This document shows positions 39,231-46,039 of a stretch of 50,782 nucleotides of DNA, in pieces. The translations under genes were made by a program, and so were the position numbers. The stretch spans positions 1-50,782 of the forward strand of contig UQHB01000017.1 in assembly GCA_900540735.1 (NCBI GenBank). Reading direction: 5' to 3'. The notes beneath the pieces were generated by a model that saw nothing but the letters and a program-made list of their open reading frames with translations, did not search any database and was not told the DNA's origin. Numbering within the stretch: position 1 is the stretch's first letter; every line of letters starts with the position of its first letter. Source of the DNA: an uncultured Megasphaera sp. Its GTDB lineage: Bacteria; Bacillota; Negativicutes; Veillonellales; Megasphaeraceae.

Positions 39231-39848
39231 ATGAAACGTACATTTACGACGATTGTTTGTTGTTTAGGATTGGCTGCCTTGTTGGCGTGCCCCTTGGTTA
39301 CGATGCCTGCACAGGCTGCAAAAGGCGGTGCCGGTGCGGTGCGGATGACGGCACCTCGGTCCTCGTCTATGTCGGCTGTACCGACGCAGACCCCGAAGGC
39401 AGCCCCCAATAGCAATGCTAAAAGCACGACGACTGGACAGACCAAGCAAGATACGACGACGAAGACCCAAGCGAATACAACGCAGCCGAACGCACAGGCT
39501 CAGACGAATCGTTCTGGCTCTATGTTTGGCGGCATGATGCGCAATATTGGCCTTTTTGCAGGCGGTATGTTTTTAGGCAGCATGCTCAGCAGTATGTTTG
39601 GCATGGGCGGTATGGGCTTTATGGCCGACCTTTTAGGCATGGTCATGAACGTCGTGTTGTTACTCGTCATTATTAATGTCATTAAATGGCTCTGGCAAAA
39701 GGTACGCCGCCGCAATACGACGAGCCGTGATGATGAGTATCGCCGTGGCTACGAAGCGGCTATTCGGGACCAGCAAAAACGGCGGGACCCGTATACGATT
39801 GATGTCAAGCCTATTGACGACGAGAAAGATCCGTTTCGTAAACACTAA
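39231..39848 (+). CDS. exported membrane protein of unknown function, Ser/Thr/Gln-rich with a Gly/Met-rich segment
   Basis: A 205-residue protein. A signal peptide (LGLAALLACPLVTMPAQA) is followed by a low-complexity Ala/Thr/Gln/Asn linker (about 30-95), a Gly/Met/Phe-rich hydrophobic region (GGMFLGSMLSSMFGMGGMG, about 110-130), a transmembrane helix (VVLLLVIINVIKWLW) and a charged cytoplasmic tail. The layout resembles small Tim44-like or related membrane proteins of unknown role. It starts 9 nt after the big palindrome, with AGGAGAAG as ribosome-binding site, and ends at a terminator. Confidence 0.75.
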   Translation: MKRTFTTIVCCLGLAALLACPLVTMPAQAAKGGAGAVRMTAPRSSSMSAVPTQTPKAAPNSNAKSTTTGQTKQDTTTKTQANTTQPNAQAQTNRSGSMFGGMMRNIGLFAGGMFLGSMLSSMFGMGGMGFMADLLGMVMNVVLLLVIINVIKWLWQKVRRRNTTSRDDEYRRGYEAAIRDQQKRRDPYTIDVKPIDDEKDPFRKH

Positions 39849-39883
39849 ATAGCTCCCCCTTAGAAGCCGTAAGGCTTTGTGAG

Positions 39884-39921
39884 ACCCGGTACTTTTCTCT
39901 AAGAGAAGTGCCGGGTTTTAT
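39884..39921 (+). terminator. terminator after the exported membrane protein gene
   Basis: ACCCGGTACTTTTCTCT (39884-39900) pairs with the following AAGAGAAGTGCCGGGT with minor mismatches, then TTTTA. Confidence 0.85.
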
Positions 39922-39948
39922 ATGTTTTTCGCATGCTCATATCGTATA

Positions 39949-40225
39949 ATGGAACGACTGGGCATCTTGTTAATATGTTCGTCTTTGCCTTTACCTTTGC
40001 CGTCGCTCTTGATCGGTGCCCTCGACGGCATGCTCGCCGCCATCCCGAGTTACGTCGTCATTCTCGGTATTTACTACAAGCTCCAGACCTTTTTATATTT
40101 ACCGGCTAATGGCATTATCCAAGGGTTGCGGCCCCTCATTGGCTACAATTACGGCAGGGGCAGCGGCTTTCCGTATCATTGCCGTAGGTTTTGTTATTTC
40201 CGCTGTATCCATTACTTTAAAATAT
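39949..40225 (+). pseudogene. MATE transporter remnant (truncated, frameshifted)
   Basis: One frame reads IPSYVVILGIYYKLQTF and PANGIIQGLRPLIGYNYG, typical of the C-terminal half of MepA-like MATE transporters. After YNYGRG the frame loses sense, while the next frame continues with AAAFRIIAVGFVISAVSI, a plausible membrane helix; so a frameshift at about 40155-40165 has broken the gene. The first 200 or more residues and the C-terminus are missing. It differs from the intact MATE at 3322-4689, so it is the remnant of a separate gene. Confidence 0.75.
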
Positions 40226-40233
40226 GATATAAT
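40225..40233 (+). promoter_or_regulatory. extended -10 promoter at the end of the pseudogene
   Basis: TGA followed by TATAAT (40228-40233), 40 nt before the ATG of the LRAT-like gene; no clear -35. Confidence 0.45.
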
Positions 40234-40273
40234 AAGTAAATTTTATGAAATAGCGCGCAGAGGAGTGATACCG

Positions 40274-40762
40274 ATGAAAACGACAGGTCCTGTATATGGC
40301 GATATTATCTATGTGTTGACCCGTGCAGGCACGCGGCACTACGGCGTGTACATTGGCCATGGCAAAGTGATTCACGTAGGCCGTACACTGCCTTTATTAC
40401 AACGGATGGAACGGTTCATTACGCCGTGGATGAAGCGCGTCAAGTCTCTCTATGAAGGAGTGCCGCACATCCAAGAAACGACGCTTACAGAATTTATCGA
40501 TGCGGCTAAGTTCTACTACATTTGTAAGATGGAAAATCTGTCCATTCCCAGTGTATCCATTCGCACGCCTCAAGAGACGGTGCAACGGGCGAAAATGTGT
40601 CTTGGCGATCGAAACCATACGTGGGCTGCCAACGAAGGGGAATACTTTCCCTTTTGGTGCAAAGTAGCGGCTCCGAAGGGTGCTGACTTAGGCGCAGTCT
40701 TTGCGGCTTGTACGACCGTCTTTCAGCCCGACGGCCAAGGGATTTACAAAATTTTCCGGTAA
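40274..40762 (+). CDS. NC/LRAT-like domain protein, probably without the catalytic Cys
   Basis: A 162-residue protein. GDIIYVLTRAGTRHYGVYIGHGKVIHVG carries the two His of the NlpC/P60-related LRAT (NC) fold. Near residues 130-142 the family has N-C-E-H-F, with Cys as nucleophile; here the sequence is NEGEYFPFWCK, so Gly stands in the Cys position if EYF aligns with EHF. It may be inactive or use the later Cys. ATG 40274 follows GAGGAG (40259-40264); the longer frame upstream runs through the pseudogene and is not used. The role is unknown. Confidence 0.65.
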   Translation: MKTTGPVYGDIIYVLTRAGTRHYGVYIGHGKVIHVGRTLPLLQRMERFITPWMKRVKSLYEGVPHIQETTLTEFIDAAKFYYICKMENLSIPSVSIRTPQETVQRAKMCLGDRNHTWAANEGEYFPFWCKVAAPKGADLGAVFAACTTVFQPDGQGIYKIFR

Positions 40763-40832
40763 TCCCATGTCTATACATTACAGACAAAATATAATATAAA
40801 TATAAATTTACTAAAAGAGTAATCATTTCGTA

Positions 40833-40861
40833 TTGACATAGGGCAAACAATGGTGTATCCT
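40833..40861 (+). promoter_or_regulatory. promoter of the sulfur assimilation operon
   Basis: TTGACA (40833-40838) and TATCCT (40856-40861) with a 17-nt spacer. It lies 69 nt before the leader-peptide ATG and about 395 nt before cysK. Two mutually exclusive small hairpins follow in the leader: TTGTG/CACAA (40882-40897) and CACAAAG/CTTTGTG (40893-40913). Confidence 0.75.
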
Positions 40862-40929
40862 TTCAGTAACGTTCAAAGAAGTTGTGTTTCAGCACAAAGT
40901 ATTAAGCTTTGTGTACGGAGGGCTTAAAA

Positions 40930-40962
40930 ATGACCATCATGTGTTGTATGTTAATTGAATAG
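40930..40962 (+). CDS. putative Cys/Met-rich leader peptide MTIMCCMLIE
   Basis: A 10-codon ORF with an excellent ribosome-binding site (GGAGGG at 40917-40922, 7 nt from the ATG). Codons 4-7 read Met-Cys-Cys-Met, and half of the ten residues are Met or Cys. It lies between the operon promoter and the SAM riboswitch, ahead of genes for cysteine synthesis. Short ORFs rich in the regulated amino acid are the hallmark of ribosome-mediated attenuation, so ribosome stalling at tandem Cys codons could signal cysteine shortage. This is inference from position and composition. Confidence 0.55.
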   Translation: MTIMCCMLIE

Positions 40963-40998
40963 GGGAATTGTATATTTTCTAAAATTGCAATTTTACTA

Positions 40999-41151
40999 TA
41001 TATCATCCAGAGCAGCGGAAGGACTGGCCTAATGATGCTGCGGCAACCTACAAGTGTAAGGTGCCAATTCCAGCAGGAACAGATGCCTGATAGATGAGTG
41101 ATACAGCACGTGTGGTATATCGTCATCTAGTCGTAGATGACGATTTTTTTT
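40999..41151 (+). promoter_or_regulatory. SAM-I (S-box) riboswitch with intrinsic terminator
   Basis: Conserved S-box blocks appear in order: ATCATCCAGAGC, GGAAGGACTGGCC, TGATGCTGCGGCAACC, AAGGTGCCAATTCC, AGCAGG and a closing TAGATGAG at 41091-41098. The expression platform is TCGTCATCTA (41120-41129), loop GTCG, TAGATGACGA (41134-41143) and eight T residues. TAGATGA at 41091-41097 can pair with TCATCTA at 41123-41129 as antiterminator, so SAM binding should stop transcription before the sulfur genes. Confidence 0.95.
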
Positions 41152-41200
41152 ATTCGCGTCATCGTAGGGCAGCCTGACAGATGACGCCATGAGGGTATGA

Positions 41201-41231
41201 CGCTATCTGTTTAGGCAGATAGCGTTTTTTA
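41201..41231 (+). terminator. second terminator between the SAM riboswitch and cysK
   Basis: CGCTATCTG (41201-41209), loop of 6 nt, CAGATAGCG (41216-41224), then six T residues. Upstream ACAGATGACG (41177-41186) can pair with CGCTATCTGT (41201-41210) with two mismatches, a possible competing stem. It lies about 25 nt before the cysK start and is independent of the riboswitch terminator. Confidence 0.8.
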
Positions 41232-41255
41232 GTATACCGGAAGGAAGTGGATTTC

Positions 41256-42188
41256 GTGGCACAGATTGCAAGATATTTAACCGATATTATTGGCAAGACA
41301 CCGCTATTAGAATTGACACACTGGGAGGCAAAGCATGACCTCAAAGCGAGGGTCCTCGGTAAATTAGAGTACTGCAACCCTTTGGGCAGTGTCAAAGACA
41401 GGGTCGCGAAAGCCATGATTGACGACGGCATTGCCAAGGGATTAATCAACAAGGATACGGTCATCATTGAGCCGACGAGCGGCAACACGGGCATAGGCCT
41501 GGCTATGGTAGCCGCCGTCAAAGGCTTGCATCTCATCTTGACGATGCCTGATACGATGAGTTTGGAACGGCGCAAAATCGTCACGGCCTTAGGGGCAGAA
41601 GTGGTCTTGACGCCGGGCGCAGAAGGCATGCGGGGGAGCATCGGTAAAGCGAACGAGTTAAAACGTCAGTATGGCAACGCCTTCATTCCACAGCAATTCG
41701 ACAATCCGTCTAATCCTGAAATCCACCGCCTGACGACGGCTCCGGAAATTTGGGACGCAACGGATGGGGAAGTAGATATTTTTATTTCTTCTGTCGGCAC
41801 AGGCGGAACGGTCACCGGCGTGGGCCGAGGCCTGAAGGAACGAAAGAAAAACGTGCGCATCGTCGCCGTTGAACCAAAGGATTCAGCGGTGCTCCACGGG
41901 GGAAAACCGGGGCCCCATAAAATCCAAGGGATTGGTGCTGGTTTTGTGCCGAAAGTATATGATGCATCTGTCGTAGATGATGTCGTAGATGTATCCAATG
42001 AAGATGCCTTTAGACGGGCACAAGAAATCGCCAAGACCGACGGCCTCCTCGTGGGCATTTCGTCAGGCGCGTCTCTCGAAGCGGCCTTGCGGCTGGCGAA
42101 AGACCCGGCAAATGCAGATAAGACAATCGTCGTCTTACTGCCCGATGGAGGAGAACGGTACTTGTCTACCGATTTATTTACTATCTAA
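41256..42188 (+). CDS. cysK: cysteine synthase (O-acetylserine sulfhydrylase)
   Basis: A 310-residue PLP enzyme joining sulfide to O-acetylserine. The PLP Lys is residue 47 in NPLGSVKDRVA; PTSGNTGIGLA near 74 and SSVGTGGTVTG near 175 bind substrate and the PLP phosphate. The GTG at 41256 is preferred over a GTG nine bases upstream, which overlaps the AAGGAAG ribosome-binding site; the protein then begins AQIARYLTDIIGKTPLLEL, as usual. It is the first structural gene after the SAM riboswitch and performs the last step of the pathway encoded downstream. Confidence 0.96.
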   Translation: MAQIARYLTDIIGKTPLLELTHWEAKHDLKARVLGKLEYCNPLGSVKDRVAKAMIDDGIAKGLINKDTVIIEPTSGNTGIGLAMVAAVKGLHLILTMPDTMSLERRKIVTALGAEVVLTPGAEGMRGSIGKANELKRQYGNAFIPQQFDNPSNPEIHRLTTAPEIWDATDGEVDIFISSVGTGGTVTGVGRGLKERKKNVRIVAVEPKDSAVLHGGKPGPHKIQGIGAGFVPKVYDASVVDDVVDVSNEDAFRRAQEIAKTDGLLVGISSGASLEAALRLAKDPANADKTIVVLLPDGGERYLSTDLFTI

Positions 42189-42209
42189 GATGATGAGGGG
42201 GAGTCAACG

Positions 42210-43232
42210 ATGAAGATACGCAGCTGTGCGGCCATCTTAGGCATCGCTGTAGGCGCACTTGTCTTGAGCGGCTGCGGCAAAGCCGATGAAGGCACACTGA
42301 AACTGACGAACGTCTCGTATGACCCGACACGGGAGTTATATGAACAGTATAATCCCTTATTTCAACAGTATTATAAAAATAAAACAGGGAAAGACGTGAC
42401 CATCGTCCAGTCTCATGGCGGTTCCGGCGGGCAGGCCCGTTCCGTCATTGAAGGCAGTAAGGCCGATGTGGTCACGCTGGCCCTGGCCCATGATGTGGAT
42501 CTCATTCGCCGGGCCGGACTGATGGAGGCCGACTGGATTAAAGAATTTCCGAAAGATTCGTCGCCTTATACGTCGACTATCGTCTTCTTAGTCCGCAAGG
42601 GCAATCCAAAGCAAATTAAAGACTGGGATGATTTGGCCAAGCCCGGCGTCAACGTCATTACGCCGGACCCAAAGAGCAGCGGTGGTGCGTGCTGGAATTT
42701 CCTCGCTGCCTGGGCGTACGGCCAGCAGAAGTTTGGTGGCGACGAAAAGAAGACCCAAGCCTTTGTGACGGATATTTATAAAAATGTATCTGTCATGGAT
42801 TCCGGTGCGCGCGGTGCGACGACGACATTCGTCGAAAACGGCCAAGGCGATGTGCTCATTGCTTGGGAAAATGAAGCTCTCATGGCGGTGCGCGAGTTCC
42901 CGGACAAATACGAAGTCGTCACGCCGAGCATTAGTATTTTAGCCCAGCCGAGCGTGGCCATTGTCGATAAAGATGCCAATCGCCACCATATGCGGGACAT
43001 AGCGAAAGAGTATTTAAATTACCTCTATTCGGACGAAGCACAGCGGGTCATTGGCCAAAACGGCTACAGGCCGTCCAATCCAGAAATTTTACAAGAATTT
43101 GCAGATACATTCGATTTGCATGTCCACTTAGTGACAATCAACGATTTTGGCGGCTGGGACGCAGCATATGAAAAATTCTTCGATGATGATGCCATCTTTG
43201 ACCGCATCATGGAAGATGTCAATACGAAGTAG
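42210..43232 (+). CDS. sbp: sulfate/thiosulfate ABC transporter substrate-binding lipoprotein
   Basis: A 340-residue periplasmic binding protein with a lipobox VLSGC (Cys22), so it is tethered to a membrane. LTNVSYDPTRELYEQYNPLFQQYY and QSHGGSGGQARSVIEG are classic for the Sbp/CysP family; TPDPKSSGGACWNFLAAWAYG lines the sulfate pocket. It delivers sulfate or thiosulfate to CysT/CysW. It follows cysK by 21 nt, with GAGGGGGAG as ribosome-binding site. Confidence 0.95.
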   Translation: MKIRSCAAILGIAVGALVLSGCGKADEGTLKLTNVSYDPTRELYEQYNPLFQQYYKNKTGKDVTIVQSHGGSGGQARSVIEGSKADVVTLALAHDVDLIRRAGLMEADWIKEFPKDSSPYTSTIVFLVRKGNPKQIKDWDDLAKPGVNVITPDPKSSGGACWNFLAAWAYGQQKFGGDEKKTQAFVTDIYKNVSVMDSGARGATTTFVENGQGDVLIAWENEALMAVREFPDKYEVVTPSISILAQPSVAIVDKDANRHHMRDIAKEYLNYLYSDEAQRVIGQNGYRPSNPEILQEFADTFDLHVHLVTINDFGGWDAAYEKFFDDDAIFDRIMEDVNTK

Positions 43233-43244
43233 TAAGGAGTCTTT

Positions 43245-44090
43245 ATGGTGACGAAATGGTTTACAAAAGGCAACTCAGGGCGAGTGATACCGGGATTTGG
43301 ACTGACAATGGGCATTTCCGTAACGATGTTGTCCATTCTCGTCCTCATTCCGCTGGCTTCAGTCTTAGCCTTTTCGCTGCATCTGACAGTTGCTGATTAT
43401 TTAAAATTATTTACCAATAGCGGCATTCGCAATGCTTTCATTACGAGTATTTCCTGTTCCGTCCTGGCGGCTCTCATTAATTGCGTCTTTGGCCTTATCT
43501 TAGCGTGGGTACTCGTACGGTATGAATTTACAGGGAAACGGCTTTTAAATGGGCTCATTGAGTTACCCTTTGCCTTACCGACAGCCGTTGCTGGGATTAC
43601 GCTTTCTAAGCTCTATTCCGACACGGGCTTCATTGGTGCTCCCTTTTCGGAATTTGGCATTGCTATTGCCTATACGAAAATTGGCCTCACGATTGCGCTC
43701 ATCTTCGTCGGTATTCCCTACGTGGTCCGCTCCATTCAGCCCGTGTTAGAAAAGCTCGACCCGTCTTTTGAAGAAGCAGGGAATATGCTCGGTGCTAGTT
43801 CCTTTACGATTTTCCGCCGCATCATTTTACCAGAATTAAAACCGGCTATCTTAACGGGCTTTGGTCTGGCTTTTGCCAGAGGCCTTGGCGAATACGGCAG
43901 TGTCATTTACATTTCCGGCAATAGTGCGAAGAATGCCACGCAAGTCGTGTCGTACGTCATTATGCAAAAGCTCAATTACGTCGATTATGCTAGTGCGACG
44001 ACTATTGCGCTCGCCATGCTGATTATTGCGTTTGTTACGTTATTTTCTATTAATATGGTGCAAGTACACCAGGCACGTCGTGTCAATTAG
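43245..44090 (+). CDS. cysT: sulfate ABC transporter permease CysT
   Basis: A 281-residue permease with six membrane helices. The EAA loop that docks the ATPase is EEAGNMLGASSFTIFRRIILPELKPAI (about residues 178-204), and the family N-terminus RVIPGFGLTMGISVTMLSI is recognisable. It pairs with CysW to form the channel. It lies 12 nt after sbp and 12 nt before cysW. Confidence 0.95.
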   Translation: MVTKWFTKGNSGRVIPGFGLTMGISVTMLSILVLIPLASVLAFSLHLTVADYLKLFTNSGIRNAFITSISCSVLAALINCVFGLILAWVLVRYEFTGKRLLNGLIELPFALPTAVAGITLSKLYSDTGFIGAPFSEFGIAIAYTKIGLTIALIFVGIPYVVRSIQPVLEKLDPSFEEAGNMLGASSFTIFRRIILPELKPAILTGFGLAFARGLGEYGSVIYISGNSAKNATQVVSYVIMQKLNYVDYASATTIALAMLIIAFVTLFSINMVQVHQARRVN

Positions 44091-44102
44091 GGAGGTCTTT
44101 GG

Positions 44103-44942
44103 ATGAAACATAAACGGAGCAGTACAGAAATAGCCCTCATTGCCATTAGTGTCTGTTTTGTCGTCGTCATGCTCATTATTCCGCTCTTTTCGGTGCTTTA
44201 TAATTCCTTAGCTAAAGGCGTTGCTTTTTATCTCGAAGCCTTGACGACACCCTTTGTCCTATCGGCTTTGGGCCTGACCCTTTTAGCGGCCGTCATTGCC
44301 GTTGCCGTCAATACCTGTTTTGGCCTCGTTGCGGCTTGGGCCATTACGAAATTTGATTTTAAAGGAAAACACGTCTTTGCGACGCTCATTGATATTCCTT
44401 TTTCTATTTCGCCGGTCATTGCAGGCCTTGCTTTTATTATGACCTTTGGCCGTATGGGCTGGGCCAATGATTACATCGAAATGATTAATGAAGCCTTAGG
44501 GACAGACATTCAAATCGTCTTTGCTGTGCCAGGTGTCATTATTGCGACGATTTTCGTCACCTTCCCCTTTGTCTTTCGCGAAATCATTCCCGTACTGACA
44601 AGCCAAGGGCGGGATGAAGAAGAAGCAGCGGCCTTAATGGGCGCAAAGGGCTTTACGATTTTTAGAAAGATTACGTTGCCGCAAATCAAATGGGCCTTGC
44701 TCTACGGCATTATTCTCTGTTCCGCTCGGGCTCTCGGGGAATTTGGTGCCGTCAGTGCTCTTTCAAAGACGCGGGGCGAAACATTTACACTGCCCCTTGA
44801 AATCGACGCGCTCTACCAATCGGGCTCAGCCGACTCGATTACAGCAGCCTTTGCGGCATCATCGCTCTTAGTGCTGATTGCCTTAGTAGTACTTTTATTG
44901 CGGACGTTCATTGAATATAAAACAAAACGAAAAATGGTCTAA
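44103..44942 (+). CDS. cysW: sulfate ABC transporter permease CysW
   Basis: A 279-residue permease with six membrane helices. PFSISPVIAGL near residue 98 and the EAA loop EEEAAALMGAKGFTIFRKITLPQIK (about 172-196) are typical of CysW. It forms the membrane heterodimer with CysT. The ribosome-binding site GGGAGG precedes the ATG by 9 nt. Confidence 0.95.
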   Translation: MKHKRSSTEIALIAISVCFVVVMLIIPLFSVLYNSLAKGVAFYLEALTTPFVLSALGLTLLAAVIAVAVNTCFGLVAAWAITKFDFKGKHVFATLIDIPFSISPVIAGLAFIMTFGRMGWANDYIEMINEALGTDIQIVFAVPGVIIATIFVTFPFVFREIIPVLTSQGRDEEEAAALMGAKGFTIFRKITLPQIKWALLYGIILCSARALGEFGAVSALSKTRGETFTLPLEIDALYQSGSADSITAAFAASSLLVLIALVVLLLRTFIEYKTKRKMV

Positions 44943-44957
44943 CGGAGGTTGTAGAAA

Positions 44958-46019
44958 ATGTACGTAGAAATGAAACATATTAACAAAAACTATGGCAGTT
45001 TCCAAGCTTCCCGAGACGTTAGCTTTGGTATTGAAAAGGGGAAGCTCGTCGCCCTCTTAGGGCCGTCCGGGAGCGGCAAGACGACGATTCTGCGCATGCT
45101 TGCAGGCCTTGAAATCCCAGACAGCGGCGACATTTGCATTGCTGGTAAGAAAATCAATGATATACCGGCCGCAAAGCGTGGCATTGGCTTCGTCTTCCAG
45201 AATTATGCCTTATTCCGGTACATGACGGTCTTTGATAACATCGCCTTTGGCTTGACCCTCCAGAAAGTGCCAAAGAAAGAAATTAGAGAACGGGTCATGG
45301 AACTCATTGACTTGACGAGCCTTACGGGCATGGAAAACCGCTATCCAAACCAGCTTTCTGGCGGGCAGCGCCAACGTGTGGCTTTTGCTAGAGCCTTGGC
45401 GCCAAATCCATCGGTCTTGCTCCTCGATGAACCCTTCGCCGCTATTGACGCCAAAGTACGGCAAGAATTGCGGACGTGGCTGAAAGATACGATTCACCGC
45501 GTCGGTATTACGAGTATTTTCGTTACCCACGACCAAGACGAAGCCGTCGAAGTAGCCGACGAAATCATCATCACCAATAAGGGCCGCGTCGAACAAGCAG
45601 GCTCTCCCATGGAAATCTATAAGACACCGGAAACGCCCTTTGTCGCCCAGTTTATTGGCAATTCAACCGTCGTCGATCACTATGCCGATTTAAATGGCTT
45701 CTTCACAGTCGAAGGGGCAGCAAAAGCGGTCATTCGACCGGAATTTGTGAAAGTCTTTAAAAAGGGGTCCCTCAAGCAGTACGAAAGTGCTGCTGAAACA
45801 GGTATCGTTGAAAAGACAGTCTTTCGGGGCAGTCATTTAGACTTGACCATTCGCGTCAAAGAGATTACGATTCATGCAGAGTATTCTCTTGATGCCGAAC
45901 CGGTTGCTGTCGGCGAAGAAGTACAAGTCCTCATTTATCGGCTCTATATTTTCGATGAAAACCGTACGTATCTCAAAGAAAATAGTGCTATGCAGACGCC
46001 TGACGTCTTCTATATTTAA
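44958..46019 (+). CDS. cysA: sulfate ABC transporter ATP-binding protein
   Basis: A 353-residue ATPase that powers the CysTW permease. Walker A GPSGSGKT is at residues 35-42, the signature LSGGQRQR near 133 and Walker B VLLLDEPF near 153, followed by the switch His in FVTHDQDE. The C-terminal about 110 residues form the TOBE-like regulatory domain. The ribosome-binding site CGGAGG is at 44942-44947. It completes the sbp-cysT-cysW-cysA importer. Confidence 0.95.
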   Translation: MYVEMKHINKNYGSFQASRDVSFGIEKGKLVALLGPSGSGKTTILRMLAGLEIPDSGDICIAGKKINDIPAAKRGIGFVFQNYALFRYMTVFDNIAFGLTLQKVPKKEIRERVMELIDLTSLTGMENRYPNQLSGGQRQRVAFARALAPNPSVLLLDEPFAAIDAKVRQELRTWLKDTIHRVGITSIFVTHDQDEAVEVADEIIITNKGRVEQAGSPMEIYKTPETPFVAQFIGNSTVVDHYADLNGFFTVEGAAKAVIRPEFVKVFKKGSLKQYESAAETGIVEKTVFRGSHLDLTIRVKEITIHAEYSLDAEPVAVGEEVQVLIYRLYIFDENRTYLKENSAMQTPDVFYI

Positions 46020-46039
46020 GGTAAAGGAGTTTTCCTGTT

